DNA from: Bradyrhizobium japonicum USDA 6
GTDB taxonomy: Bacteria > Pseudomonadota > Alphaproteobacteria > Rhizobiales > Xanthobacteraceae
Assembly: GCF_000284375.1 (NCBI RefSeq)
Contig: NC_017249.1
Span: forward strand, 5,558,001 to 5,622,000
DNA: 64,000 nucleotides
Direction: 5' to 3'
Within the stretch, counting starts at the first letter, position 1. The number at the start of each line of letters is the position of its first letter. This document shows positions 46,846 through 56,040 of the stretch, piece after piece. A program made the translations under genes and the position numbers. The notes below the pieces were generated by a model, which worked only from the letters and a program-made list of their open reading frames with translations, searched no databases and was not told the DNA's origin.

Positions 46846-47945
46846 ACCAGCACCCGCCTACACTGCTCTACATCGACGACGACGCGGCGCTGGCCCGCCT
46901 GGTCGAGCGCGGCCTGACGCGGCGCGGCTACAAGGTCATTCACGCCGCGAGCGGCGAGGAAGGCCTGGAGCGTATCCGCCGCGCGGAAACCGAGGGCTGC
47001 ATCGACGTCGTGGCGCTCGACCAGTACATGCCCGGCCTCGACGGGCTGGAGACGCTCGAGCAGATCATGGCGATAGCAGGCGCGCCGCCCGTGGTGTTCG
47101 TCACCGCGTCGCAGGATTCCAGCATCGCGGTCACCGCGCTGAAGGCAGGCGCGGCCGATTATCTCGTCAAGGACGTCAAGGGCGACTTCATCCCCCTGCT
47201 CCACGTCGCCGCCGACGGCGCGCTGCGCCAGGCCGAATTGCAGAAGGCGCGCGAGGAAGCCGAAGCCGAGATCCATGCATCGCGCGACCGCTACGCCGCG
47301 CTCGCCGCCGAACGCGAGCTGCTGCTGCGCGAGGTCAATCACCGCGTCGGCAACTCGTTGCAGATCATCGCCTCGCTGCTGCATCTCCAGGCGAGCTCGG
47401 CGGGCCAGGAAGAGGTCAAGGCGGCGCTGACGAACGCGATGGGCCGCGTCGCCGCGGTCGCGCAGGTGCACCGCCGCCTCTACACCTCGCAGGACCTGAA
47501 GAGCGTGGTGCTGAACCAGTATCTGGATTCGCTGCTCGAGGATCTCAGGCGCTCGGCCGAAGGCAACCGGATGTCACGCCTGACGGTGAAAGCCGAGCCG
47601 ATCGAGATCGATCCGGACCGCGCCGTCGCCGTCGGCATCATCGTCAACGAGCTGGTGATGAACGCGGTGAAATACGCCTATCCCGACGGCGCCGGCCCCA
47701 TCCATGTCGAGCTGACCTCGCAGGGCGAGGATCTATTGCTGGCGATCACCGACGACGGCGTCGGCGACAAGGTCAAGGCGGATCCACGCTCCACCGGCAT
47801 GGGCCAGCGCATCGTCGCGGCGATGGCCACCAAGCTCGACGCCACCGTCGAGCGCGACCCCGCCCATTCCGGAACTCGCGTCGTGCTGAGGTTCCGCCGT
47901 ACGCCCGCAGCCCCCGACAAGACCAACAACGCCGCCGCAGGCTGA
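46842..47945 (+). CDS. Receiver-HWE/HisKA_2 hybrid histidine kinase
   Basis: Protein of 367 aa in reversed hybrid order. A receiver domain (about 7-125) has [10 protein letters not shown] and Asp60 in [14 protein letters not shown] coiled coil (about 128-158) follows, then a HisKA_2 domain with His167 in [20 protein letters not shown], and a HATPase ([38 protein letters not shown]). Kinases of this class are known partners of PhyR in the general stress response. A cytoplasmic kinase with its own receiver would be switched by phosphate from the first two gene products. It overlaps the previous gene by ATGA. Confidence 0.92.
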   Translation: MNQHPPTLLYIDDDAALARLVERGLTRRGYKVIHAASGEEGLERIRRAETEGCIDVVALDQYMPGLDGLETLEQIMAIAGAPPVVFVTASQDSSIAVTALKAGAADYLVKDVKGDFIPLLHVAADGALRQAELQKAREEAEAEIHASRDRYAALAAERELLLREVNHRVGNSLQIIASLLHLQASSAGQEEVKAALTNAMGRVAAVAQVHRRLYTSQDLKSVVLNQYLDSLLEDLRRSAEGNRMSRLTVKAEPIEIDPDRAVAVGIIVNELVMNAVKYAYPDGAGPIHVELTSQGEDLLLAITDDGVGDKVKADPRSTGMGQRIVAAMATKLDATVERDPAHSGTRVVLRFRRTPAAPDKTNNAAAG

Positions 47946-47992
47946 CCCCCGCCCCCTTCGCAACACCTCCACGATCCTGCTATTGTCGCGCC

Positions 47993-48673
47993 ATGACTTC
48001 ACGCGACTCCGCTTCGTCTGAAATCACGCCGGCCGTGCTGTTGCGCGCCTATGCCTGCGGCATTTTTCCGATGGCCGAGAGCGCCGACGATCCGACGCTG
48101 TTCTGGGTCGAGCCGGAATTGCGCGGCGTCATCCCGCTCGAGGGATTTCGCGTGGCCTCACGGCTCGCGCGCACCGTCCGTTCGGACGCCTTTCGCGTCA
48201 CCGTCAACACCGCGTTCAAGGCAACGATCGCCGGCTGCGCCGCGCCGCAAGCCGGGCGCGAGGACACCTGGATCAACAAGCGGATCCGCGACCTCTATGG
48301 CGGCCTCTACGACCTCGGCCATTGCCACAGCGTCGAGGCCTGGCAGGGCGACGACCTCGTCGGCGGGCTCTACGGCGTGAGCCTCGGACGCGCCTTCTTC
48401 GGCGAGAGCATGTTTCACACCGCGCGCGATGCCTCGAAAGTCGCGCTGGTGCACCTGGTCGCGCGGCTGATCCATGGCGGCTTCGAGCTGCTCGACACGC
48501 AGTACGTCACCGAACATTTGAAGAGTTTTGGCGCGGTCGAGATTTCGCGTCGGCGCTACACCGCGCTGCTCGACAAGGCGCTCGCCGGCGACCCCGGTGA
48601 TTTCCTGAGGCTGTCAGCCGGTGACGCGATCCCGGGCGCACGCGCGCTCGACATCATCGCGTCGCGGCCATAA
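47993..48673 (+). CDS. aat: Leucyl/phenylalanyl-tRNA-protein transferase
   Basis: Protein of 226 aa with the Aat motifs [43 protein letters not shown], the core [18 protein letters not shown] and [21 protein letters not shown]. It adds Leu or Phe to proteins starting with Arg or Lys, marking them for ClpS/ClpAP (bacterial N-end rule). It is followed by the convergent DUF2155 gene with only 13 bases between the stops. The stress kinase cluster separates it from accC. Confidence 0.96.
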   Translation: MTSRDSASSEITPAVLLRAYACGIFPMAESADDPTLFWVEPELRGVIPLEGFRVASRLARTVRSDAFRVTVNTAFKATIAGCAAPQAGREDTWINKRIRDLYGGLYDLGHCHSVEAWQGDDLVGGLYGVSLGRAFFGESMFHTARDASKVALVHLVARLIHGGFELLDTQYVTEHLKSFGAVEISRRRYTALLDKALAGDPGDFLRLSAGDAIPGARALDIIASRP

Positions 48674-48686
48674 TCGCTGATGGGGC

Positions 48687-49742
48687 CTAGCGCCCGAACC
48701 CGGGGATACCGAACAGGCCCGGCCGCTGCTCCGGTGGCGGGGGTGGCGGCGCCGGCTGCTGCTGCTGGATCGGCGGCAAGGGCTGCGGCGGACGCTGCTG
48801 CACGGTCTGCTTGGGTGGCGCCGCCTTCTTCTGCGCGGGCGGCGGAGCCGCCGGCTTTGCCGCAGCCGGATCGGGCGCCGCGGTCGCAATGGTCTGCTGC
48901 GGCTCTTTGCAGTCGGTGAGCCAAATGTCGTAGATCGGATGCTCGACGCCGTGCAGGCCAGGGCTTGCCGCATACATCCAGCCCGAGAAGATGCGCTTCA
49001 CCTCGCCTTGCAAGGTGATCTCGTCGACCTCCACGAAGGCGTCGGTATTGGTGGCTTCGGTCGCCGGCCGCGTATAGCAGGCGTCGGTTTTGACCCGCAG
49101 CGCGCCGAACTGGACGGTCTCGCCGATCTCCTCGTCGAAATTGATGATGCGCCCGGTGATCTTGTCGAGGCCGGAGAAGGTCGCCTTCTTGTTCACGATC
49201 TTCTGGGCCGGCGGCTCGGTCACGACCTCGTCGCCCGGCTGGAGGCTCGCCGGGGTCTGCGGGACGGTGCCGCCCGGCCCGCCCTTCTGCTGGGGCTGGC
49301 GCTGACCAGGCGCGCCCGGGGCGGCTTGCGGATTGGGCGGAGCAACCGCCACGGACGGCGGCTGGTTCGGCGGAGCAACGGTTGAGCCCGGCGGCGGCGC
49401 CAGCGGCTGGGATTCGACCGGCCCCGGCATCACGTTACCTTGCCGTCCCGGCGGCGGCGCCATCGGGCGCGACGGCAGCACGCGGCCCTGCGGCGGCAGC
49501 TCGGGGACCTCTTCATCGTCATCGGGGATCTGAGGCTGCGGCTGACCACGCGGAATCGCACCCGGCGGCCGCGGCGGCGGGTCGGAGAAGATCGTGCCGA
49601 TCTGCGCCTGCGCGGGCGTCGCAACCGTCAATGCGGTGGCGGCCAGAAGCGCCGCAAGACCTGGCAGGGCAAGTCTTGTAAGGGTAAGGGTTCGAACCAT
49701 CTTCTCGCGCGGCTTCAACAGCGAATCGGGCTTGCTGGACAT
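48687..49742 (-). CDS. Periplasmic DUF2155 protein, Pro/Gln-rich
   Basis: Protein of 351 aa. A signal peptide (LALPGLAALLAATALTVATPAQAQ) is followed by a Pro-rich segment (about 50-180), the DUF2155 domain (about 195-290: KATFSGLDKITGRIINFDEE, CYTRPATEATNTDAFVEVDE and FSGWMYAASPGLHGVEHPIYDIWL) and a Pro/Gln-rich tail ending in GLFGIPGFGR. Function unknown; the family is alphaproteobacterial and periplasmic. Either ATG 49742 or ATG 49700 could be used; the later start gives the tidier signal peptide, and neither has a good RBS. In related genomes the NDUFA12 gene is, as I recall, its neighbour; here an 8-kb block intervenes. Confidence 0.85.
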   Translation of the reverse strand: MSSKPDSLLKPREKMVRTLTLTRLALPGLAALLAATALTVATPAQAQIGTIFSDPPPRPPGAIPRGQPQPQIPDDDEEVPELPPQGRVLPSRPMAPPPGRQGNVMPGPVESQPLAPPPGSTVAPPNQPPSVAVAPPNPQAAPGAPGQRQPQQKGGPGGTVPQTPASLQPGDEVVTEPPAQKIVNKKATFSGLDKITGRIINFDEEIGETVQFGALRVKTDACYTRPATEATNTDAFVEVDEITLQGEVKRIFSGWMYAASPGLHGVEHPIYDIWLTDCKEPQQTIATAAPDPAAAKPAAPPPAQKKAAPPKQTVQQRPPQPLPPIQQQQPAPPPPPPEQRPGLFGIPGFGR

Positions 49743-49947
49743 TCTACAGGGGATACCGCCGCTCGCAGGCCATCCGGTTAACACGGCGAATACGGCGGGG
49801 GAAGGGCGGCATCCCTGCCCTGCCCGCCGCCCGCTGGCCAGACCGGCGGCCGGATGGGATAGTTGACGAGCCTCTCCCCCGGGGCCGAGGCGGGCAGCGC
49901 CCCCGGAAACGACGTCCAACGACAACAGAAAGCCCAAGGTCGCCCCC

Positions 49948-50895
49948 ATGCCCGTCGTGCTCGATCCCGATGCCGCCGCCGTCTACAAGGCCTTCCAGGA
50001 GGCCGGCCGCCCCGCCTACGAGACGCTGACGGCACCGGAGGCCCGCGCCTATTACGGGCAGGCGCGCTTCGCCACCAACCCCGAGCCGCCGGAACTGGCG
50101 CGCGTTACGGCGCTGGCGATCCCGGCGCCGCACGGCGAAATCCCCGCCCGCATCTACGTCCCGAAGCAGCCGCGCCTTCAGAACGGCCTGTCGCCGGCGC
50201 TGGTGTTCTTCCATGGCGGCGGCTGGGTGATCGGCGATCTCGACTCCCACGACGTCGTCTGCCGCCAGCTCGCCGTCGAGGGCGCGCTGATCGTGATCTC
50301 GGTCGATTACCGCCTCGCGCCCGAGCACAAGTTTCCCGCCGCCGCCGATGACGCGATCGCCGCCACGAAATGGATTGCCGCGAACGCGCGCGAGCTCGGC
50401 ATCGATGCCTCGCGCCTTTCGATCGGCGGCGATAGCGCCGGCGGCAATCTCGCCGCCGTGGTCGCGCTCACCGCGCGCGACGGCGATGGTCCGAAGATCG
50501 CGGGCCAGGTCCTGATCTACCCCGCGACCGATTTCGCCATGACGCACGGTTCCCACAGCGAGCCCGAGACGAGCGTGCTGCTGACGCATTCGGTGATCCG
50601 CTGGTTCCGCGATCACTATCTCAACGGCACTGCCGACATCCAGGACTGGCGCGCCTCGCCGGCGCGCGCGAAAAGCCTCGCCGGGCTGCCGCCGGCCTAT
50701 GTGCTCACGGCCGGCGCCGATCCGCTGCGCGACGAAGGCGACGACTATGCCGAGCGCCTCAGGCAGGCCGGCGTGCCCGTCACGTACAAGCACTATCCCG
50801 GCCAATTCCACGGTTTCTTCACGATGGGCAAGTTGCTCCAGCAGGCCAACCTCGCCGTCAGCGAGATCGGCGCGTGGCTGAAAGGATTGGGCTGA
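49948..50895 (+). CDS. Alpha/beta hydrolase, HSL-family esterase
   Basis: Protein of 315 aa, hormone-sensitive-lipase-like (family IV). The oxyanion motif is VFFHGGGWVIGDLDSHD, the nucleophile elbow is GGDSAGGNLAA (Ser at about 160), and the acid and base are in TAGADPLRDEGDDYAERL and YPGQFHGFF. It hydrolyses short-chain esters in the cytoplasm. It begins the accessory block between the DUF2155 and NDUFA12 genes and ends 14 bases before a transporter gene, so the two probably form an operon. Confidence 0.94.
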   Translation: MPVVLDPDAAAVYKAFQEAGRPAYETLTAPEARAYYGQARFATNPEPPELARVTALAIPAPHGEIPARIYVPKQPRLQNGLSPALVFFHGGGWVIGDLDSHDVVCRQLAVEGALIVISVDYRLAPEHKFPAAADDAIAATKWIAANARELGIDASRLSIGGDSAGGNLAAVVALTARDGDGPKIAGQVLIYPATDFAMTHGSHSEPETSVLLTHSVIRWFRDHYLNGTADIQDWRASPARAKSLAGLPPAYVLTAGADPLRDEGDDYAERLRQAGVPVTYKHYPGQFHGFFTMGKLLQQANLAVSEIGAWLKGLG

Positions 50896-50909
50896 CGCCG
50901 CCGTCCCGG

Positions 50910-51932
50910 ATGCCGTCCCTTCTCCAGACCGTCTTCGCCCTCCCCCTGCGCGCGCTGACATGGCTCGGCAGCCAGGGCACCCGTGCGGTGGCCGCCGTGG
51001 TGTTCATTGCGGCCGCGGTCCCGCCGCTCGGGATGCTGCTGCGGCCCTACGTCACCGAGGCGATCTTCGGGCTTCTCTGCATCTCCTTCATGCGGGTCGA
51101 TCTGGCCGCGCTCTACAGCCATCTGCGCCGGCCGGCGCTGGTCGCGACCGCCACCGCCTGGACCACGATCGGCGTGCCGCTGATCGTCGGGCTGGTCGCC
51201 CATGCAACGGGGCTCACGGCTCGCTCGCCCGGCCTTGCGCTGGCGCTGATGCTGCAGAGCATGGCCTCGCCGATGATGGCTTCGCCGGCGCTGGCCGCGC
51301 TGATGGGCCTCGATGCCACGCTCGTGCTGGTCACGCTGGTGACCTCGACCGCGCTGGTGCCGTTCACGGCCTCGCTGTTCGCGGGCCTCTTCCTCGGCGA
51401 CATGCTCACCATCTCGCCGCCGGCGCTCGGCCTGAAGCTGCTCGGCATCCTCGCGGCATCGCTGCTCGCCGCAACCTTGATCCGATGGGTCTTCGGCGCG
51501 GCTGCGATCCAGCGTCACAAGCAGCCGATCGACGGCTTCAACATCATCATCCTCCTGATCTTCGCAGCCGCGATCATGGGCGATGTCGTGAGCGACCTCG
51601 TGGCCCAGCCGCTGTTCACGATCGGCCTGGCGGGTCTGTCCTTCGCGATCTATTTCACGCTGCTCGCCGTCACCACGCTGCTGTTCCGCCGCATCGGCTA
51701 TGAGCGCGCGCTGGCGCTCGGGCTGATGGTGTCACAGCGCAATCTCGGCCTGATGCTCGCCGCGACCGCCGGCGCGCTGCCGCCCACCACCTGGCTGTAT
51801 TTCGCGATGACGCAGTTTCCGATCCATCTTGCGCCCTACATGCTGACGCCGATCGCGCGGCGATTCACGGCGCGCGCCGACGGCACGGGCGCGGCAGCTG
51901 CAACCAGCACGACCCAGGGCGTACGCTCATAA
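50910..51932 (+). CDS. BASS/SBF-like membrane transporter
   Basis: Protein of 340 aa with about nine or ten hydrophobic helices. Two inverted-repeat-like halves and the small-residue-rich LMLQSMASPMMASPALAAL and LGLMVSQRNLGLMLAATAG segments recall the bile acid:sodium symporter/auxin-carrier fold, in which such broken helices form the substrate site. The SQRN segment resembles the second crossover of that fold. The substrate is unknown. Co-directional with the esterase and 14 bases behind it, which hints at uptake or release of the esterase product (inference). The 250 bases after it hold nothing I recognise. Confidence 0.75.
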   Translation: MPSLLQTVFALPLRALTWLGSQGTRAVAAVVFIAAAVPPLGMLLRPYVTEAIFGLLCISFMRVDLAALYSHLRRPALVATATAWTTIGVPLIVGLVAHATGLTARSPGLALALMLQSMASPMMASPALAALMGLDATLVLVTLVTSTALVPFTASLFAGLFLGDMLTISPPALGLKLLGILAASLLAATLIRWVFGAAAIQRHKQPIDGFNIIILLIFAAAIMGDVVSDLVAQPLFTIGLAGLSFAIYFTLLAVTTLLFRRIGYERALALGLMVSQRNLGLMLAATAGALPPTTWLYFAMTQFPIHLAPYMLTPIARRFTARADGTGAAAATSTTQGVRS

Positions 51933-52182
51933 GTCCAGAATGAAGCCGGCGCTCTCTGGTTGATGACCAGCCGCGGCCTCCCTCAACAGCGCCGCCAGAA
52001 CGCTGACGGGATGTCAACGGCCGCTTTTGCCGAACGATTCCAGCGCCTCACCAGATCCAAATGATCCGCTCGGGCACGAAGCTGATCCGCGGGGGCATTC
52101 ACCGCCCGGGCCGCCAGGATTACCCGTTCGTGAAGCATAGCCACGACGGTGCAAGCGCGCCGTGCCAAATGGAGGAAAGGCC

Positions 52183-53160
52183 ATGACCATGCCAGCCAAT
52201 CATCAGTCCATGCTCTCACGTCGCGGTTTCTGCCTCTGTTGCGCAGCCGCCGCCGGCTTCGCTGCAACGGGCGGTTGGTTCAGCCCCGCGACAGCCTACG
52301 CCAAGGCACGCAGCATCGTCGACTTGATCCGTGACGAGGCTGCCAAGACAAAGATCAAGGTCCACAAGCTTCGCGGCAATGTCAGCATCCTCGAGGGCTC
52401 CGGTGGCAACATCGCGGTGCTGACCGGAGGAGATGGCAAGGTGTTCGTCGATGCCGGCATCACGGCCTCTCGGCTGCGCATATTGGAAGCGGCGAACAGT
52501 CTCAGCCGCGATCCGATCACACACCTGATCAACACGCATTGGCACTTCGACCATGCCGACGGCAATGCATGGCTAAACGCAGAGGGAGCCGAGATCACGG
52601 CGCACGAAAACACCCACAAGCATCTCATGTCCACACAGAGGGTCGAGGATTGGGATTTCAATTTTACGCCCTCAGCCCTTGCCGCCGTTCCGACCGACAT
52701 TTTCGATACGGACAAGACCCTGAAGCTGAACGGATCGACCCTTCAGCTCAGATATTACGGACCGGCGCACACCGACAGCGACATATCGGTCAATTTCAGC
52801 GAGGCGGACATTCTCCATGTCGGTGACACCTACTGGAATGGCATTTATCCCTTCATCGACTATTCGACTGGAGGAAGCATCGGCGGCATGATCAAGGCCA
52901 CGGAAGCGAACCTGGCGGCCGCAACGAAGCGGACCATCGTCATTCCCGGCCACGGCACTCCGGTGAGCAACAGGGAAGAGCTGTCATCCTACCGCGATAT
53001 GCTGGTCGCTATCCGCGACAACGTGGCGAAACTCAAGAGCCAAGGACGCTCGATCGAAGAAGCGATCTCGGCGAGGCCAACCGCCGCCTTCGATGCCAAG
53101 TGGGGCCAGTTCGTGATTACGCCGGAGTTCTTCGTGCGGCTGGTTTACCAGGGCGTCTGA
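52183..53160 (+). CDS. Exported metallo-beta-lactamase-fold hydrolase
   Basis: Protein of 325 aa. The start has a twin-arginine-like signal (MLSRRGFCLCCAAAAGFAA). The MBL domain follows with zinc motifs THWHFDHADG, YYGPAHTDSD (third His), ILHVGDTYWNG and IPGHGTPV. This is the broad class B-like/SoxH-type fold, acting on lactones, thioesters or sulphur compounds; antibiotic hydrolysis cannot be inferred. GGAGGAAAGG before ATG 52183 fixes the start. The gene is slightly less GC-rich than its surroundings and lies beside a duplicated regulator fragment, consistent with acquisition. Confidence 0.9.
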   Translation: MTMPANHQSMLSRRGFCLCCAAAAGFAATGGWFSPATAYAKARSIVDLIRDEAAKTKIKVHKLRGNVSILEGSGGNIAVLTGGDGKVFVDAGITASRLRILEAANSLSRDPITHLINTHWHFDHADGNAWLNAEGAEITAHENTHKHLMSTQRVEDWDFNFTPSALAAVPTDIFDTDKTLKLNGSTLQLRYYGPAHTDSDISVNFSEADILHVGDTYWNGIYPFIDYSTGGSIGGMIKATEANLAAATKRTIVIPGHGTPVSNREELSSYRDMLVAIRDNVAKLKSQGRSIEEAISARPTAAFDAKWGQFVITPEFFVRLVYQGV

Positions 53161-53176
53161 GGTCAATCACCGCAAG

Positions 53177-53414
53177 CCAGGACAGCAGCGCGCCGAAGCA
53201 GCCGTTCGGCGTCTTCAATTCCAAGAGCGATGAGAACTGCGCCGCTGCGCCGATGATGCAGTACGAGCTGGCGCGCGGCCTGTTGGGCGGTCTCCTCACC
53301 ATGGTCCTCGGTGACCATCGCGAGCGCGAGATCGATCCCCGCGGTGATGCCCGCCGACGTCCACACATTGCCGTCATGCGTGAAGATCTGGTCCGCCTCG
53401 AACTTCACCTGGGG
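53177..53414 (-). pseudogene. Broken copy of the GlxA-type regulator gene
   Basis: This fragment matches 54548-54793 inside the intact regulator at roughly 90-95 percent. It encodes FEADQIFTHDGNVWTSAG and the following 60 residues, then loses frame after HHRRSG where about 8 bases are missing. It has no start, no HTH end and no stop of its own. It is a directly oriented partial duplicate, placed on the far side of the methyltransferase gene. Confidence 0.9.
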
Positions 53415-53423
53415 AGGACGCAG

Positions 53424-54218
53424 TCATAGCAGCGTCGCAGCCGGCTTCGAGGCCCTGAAGAGATAGCGATTGGTGCTGAAGAAGTATTGTCCCGCTTCGC
53501 CCAGACGCCCGAACTCGCCGTGCCATGCTTCGAGATCATTGGCTGAAACGTCGTTCCTGCGGGCGACGAAGTCCCGAATGCCCTGGGCCAGCCCCTTGCT
53601 GTAGCTATCGTCATCGTACTGCAAATTCAGAATTGGAAAGACCGACGCTCCATCCAGGTGAAGTCGTGCATTGACCAGTCTGCGGGCCATCGATCTCGGG
53701 AGACGCGGGTGAGCGCAGTGCGCTTCCCATGATTTCATCACCGCGGCCATACGTTCCGGGCTTTCGGAATGCCACACCACCGCGTCCCAGTCCGTTGCGA
53801 CAAAAATCGTGCGGCCCCCCGGCTTGAGCACGCGAAATGTCTCTGCGAGGACGCGGTCGACATCAGGCACGTACTCGGCAACCTGCGTGCACACGACGAC
53901 ATCGAACGACGCATCGGATTGACCCAATTCCGTCGCGTTGCCGATCGCATATGAAGTCCAGGCGGAAGCCTTCTGCCGGTTGCAGACCGCGATCAGGTCA
54001 GTCGACACATCGATCCCGACGACAGCACCATCAGGCCCGACGATCTGCGCCATGCTTTCGCAGAGATAGCCGGGACCACATCCGATATCGAGAACGCTCT
54101 CGCCGGCAGACAGATTGAGCTGCCGAATGGTCTCCGCGCGCTGGGCGGTCACGTCCCCCGTGAGATAGATTCTCTGGAGCCGTTTCGCATTCTCGTTGCT
54201 GTACTCCATCCCGCCCAT
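53424..54218 (-). CDS. Class I SAM-dependent methyltransferase
   Basis: Protein of 264 aa with motif I VLDIGCGPGYLCESMA (about 45-60), motif II GAVVGIDVSTDLI, the post-II acidic DASFDVVVCTQVAEYVPD and motif IV VLKPGGRTIFVATDWD. The C-terminal lid (about 165-264) carries a substrate domain with HLDGASVFPILNLQYDDDSYS. This is the UbiE/arsenite-methyltransferase-like broad group, and the substrate is unknown. Start at ATG 54218 with GGAGG five bases upstream. It lies between the true GlxA-type gene and its broken copy, so it probably arrived with the rearrangement that duplicated the regulator. Confidence 0.9.
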   Translation of the reverse strand: MGGMEYSNENAKRLQRIYLTGDVTAQRAETIRQLNLSAGESVLDIGCGPGYLCESMAQIVGPDGAVVGIDVSTDLIAVCNRQKASAWTSYAIGNATELGQSDASFDVVVCTQVAEYVPDVDRVLAETFRVLKPGGRTIFVATDWDAVVWHSESPERMAAVMKSWEAHCAHPRLPRSMARRLVNARLHLDGASVFPILNLQYDDDSYSKGLAQGIRDFVARRNDVSANDLEAWHGEFGRLGEAGQYFFSTNRYLFRASKPAATLL

Positions 54219-54253
54219 CTTTGCCTCCACGCTCGCGTGTCAGGTGAGATTGC

Positions 54254-55201
54254 CTAACCCGCCCTCGCCGTACGCCGCAACGCCTGCGGCGGCTGGCCGA
54301 AGGCGCGGATGAAGGCGCGCCGCATGCGCTCGGGGTCGCCAAATCCGGTCGTCTCCGCGACGAGCTCGATCGCCTCGCGCGAGGACTGCACGCGCTCGCG
54401 CGCGACCTCGATCCTCAAGCGCTCGATCGCCTTGGAGGGTGTCGTGCCGGTCTCGGCGGCAAAGGCGCGGGCAAAATGCCGCGCGCTCATGCCGGCGCGA
54501 TCGGCGAGGTCTTCGACCGTCAGCCGGGCGTCGAGATTCTCGCGCGCCCAGGACAGCAGCGCGCCGAAGCGGCCGTTCGGCGTCTTCAACTCCAGGAGCG
54601 ATGAGAACTGCGACTGGCCGCCGCTGCGGCGATGATACAGCACGAGCTGGCGCGCGGCCTGTTGCGCGATCTCCTCACCATGGTCCTCGGTGACCATCGC
54701 GAGCGCGAGATCGATACCCGCGGTGATGCCCGCCGACGTCCACACATTGCCGTCATGCGTGAAGATCTGGTCCGGCTCGAACTTCACCTTGGGATAGCGC
54801 GCGACGAAATCCCGCGTGCGGCCCCAATGCGTGGTGGCGCGGCGCCCGTCGAGCAGGCCCGCCTCGGCCAGCACATAGGCGCCCGAGCAGACGCTGGCGA
54901 CACGCACACCGCGCCGCGCCAGCCGCTGCACGAAGGCGCGCGTGACCTCGCAGCGTGCGGCGTCCGTCACGCCTGCGCCACCCGCGATGACCAGGGTCGT
55001 GATCGCGTTCGCCGACCTGAAGTCGCGCGCCATCATTTCCACGCCGGACGAGCTGCGCACGGGCCCCGCGTTCAGCGCCAGCACCCGGATTCCGGTGGTC
55101 GTCTTGCCCGTGCAGCGCGCCGCGATCTCGAACACCGAGATCGGGCCGGCCGCATCGAGCAACTGGAAATCCGGGAAGATCAGGATGCCGATCATGGTCA
55201 T
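54254..55201 (-). CDS. GlxA-family AraC-type transcriptional regulator
   Basis: Protein of 315 aa. A DJ-1/PfpI-like domain (about 3-185: IGILIFPDFQLLDAAGPISV, the nucleophile-elbow equivalent SVCSGAYVLAEAGLLDG) is fused to a double-HTH AraC domain (about 215-310: ARLTVEDLADRAGMSARHFARAF and AIELVAETTGFGDPERMRRAF). Such proteins (GlxA, CdhR, GbdR) sense small metabolites. It is divergent from an isonitrile-hydratase-like gene, its probable target. An internal part of it was duplicated to 53177-53414. Confidence 0.93.
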   Translation of the reverse strand: MTMIGILIFPDFQLLDAAGPISVFEIAARCTGKTTTGIRVLALNAGPVRSSSGVEMMARDFRSANAITTLVIAGGAGVTDAARCEVTRAFVQRLARRGVRVASVCSGAYVLAEAGLLDGRRATTHWGRTRDFVARYPKVKFEPDQIFTHDGNVWTSAGITAGIDLALAMVTEDHGEEIAQQAARQLVLYHRRSGGQSQFSSLLELKTPNGRFGALLSWARENLDARLTVEDLADRAGMSARHFARAFAAETGTTPSKAIERLRIEVARERVQSSREAIELVAETTGFGDPERMRRAFIRAFGQPPQALRRTARAG

Positions 55202-55289
55202 GTCCGAAAGTGAGGGAAATACGCCATTTTGGACGGAATGGCATCATGAGAGGCTGCGTCCGTCAAGCTCATCTTTGGAGGACCTGCCC

Positions 55290-55976
55290 ATGTCGTCACC
55301 GCTCCAGATCGGTCTTTTGGTGTTTCCGCGCGTCACCCAGCTCGATTTCACCGGTCCCCTGCAGGTGTTTGCCAACGTGCCCGGCGCGAAGCTCCACCTG
55401 ATCTGGAAGCGCATCGAGCCGGTGCCGAGCGACTCCGTGCTGACGCTGACGCCGACCACGACATTCGCCGACTGTCCGCAACTCGACGTGATCTGCGTGC
55501 CCGGCGGCGGCGGCACAAACGACCTGCTCAATGACGAAGAGGTGCTGGATTTCCTGCGCAGGCAGGCCGAAGGCGCCAAATACGTCACCTCGGTCTGCAC
55601 GGGGGCGCTGGCACTCGGCGCTGCCGGCCTGCTCAAGGGCTACCGCGCCGCCACCCATTGGAGCGCGATGGAGATGCTCGGCCAGTTCGGCGCAACGCCG
55701 ACCAAGACGCGCGTCTGCATCGACCGCAACCGCGTCACCGGCGGCGGCGTCACCGCCGGGATCGATTTCGCGCTGACGCTGGTGTCGATTCTGGTCGACC
55801 GCACCACGGCGGAAGCGATCCAGCTCCAGATCGAATACAACCCCGCCCCGCCGTTCACGTCCGGCTCGCCCGACACCGCGCCGGCCGAAGTGCTGGCCTT
55901 GCTGAGAGAGCGCGGCGCCGCAAACCAGGCCCGCCGCCTCGAGGCGGTCAAGCGCGCGGCTGCGCGGGTGATGTAG
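55290..55976 (+). CDS. DJ-1/PfpI protein, isonitrile hydratase-like
   Basis: Protein of 228 aa with a complete DJ-1/PfpI fold: IGLLVFPRVTQLDFTGPLQVF, CVPGGGGTNDLLND and the nucleophile Cys in YVTSVCTGALALGAAGLLKG followed by ATTHW-like AATHWSAM. This matches the InhA (isonitrile hydratase) group, which converts isonitriles to N-formamides; related proteins may instead be glyoxalases. TTTGGAGG precedes ATG 55290. It is divergent from the GlxA-type regulator, a pairing seen often in this family. Confidence 0.92.
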   Translation: MSSPLQIGLLVFPRVTQLDFTGPLQVFANVPGAKLHLIWKRIEPVPSDSVLTLTPTTTFADCPQLDVICVPGGGGTNDLLNDEEVLDFLRRQAEGAKYVTSVCTGALALGAAGLLKGYRAATHWSAMEMLGQFGATPTKTRVCIDRNRVTGGGVTAGIDFALTLVSILVDRTTAEAIQLQIEYNPAPPFTSGSPDTAPAEVLALLRERGAANQARRLEAVKRAAARVM

Positions 55977-55983
55977 CCCCTGC

Positions 55984-56040
55984 TCTCGTGTCCCGGACGC
56001 GGTGCAGCGTGTAATGCTGCGCAGCGTCCGGGGCACGAGA
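55984..56040. repeat. Palindromic repeat, long hairpin
   Basis: TCTCGTGTCCCGGACGC at 55984-56000 pairs with GCGTCCGGGGCACGAGA at 56024-56040 (one mismatch), with an inner GCAGC/GCTGC stem. From memory, similar TGTCCCGGACGCGGTGCAGCG palindromes occur many times between genes in Bradyrhizobium. It may also terminate the isonitrile-hydratase-like gene, 8 bases after its stop. Confidence 0.7.

Noticed and set aside
53163..53408. 81-codon frame in the regulator fragment as a real small gene
   Set aside because: Its first part is identical in type to the middle of the GlxA-type regulator and it shifts frame at an 8-base gap; it is a remnant.
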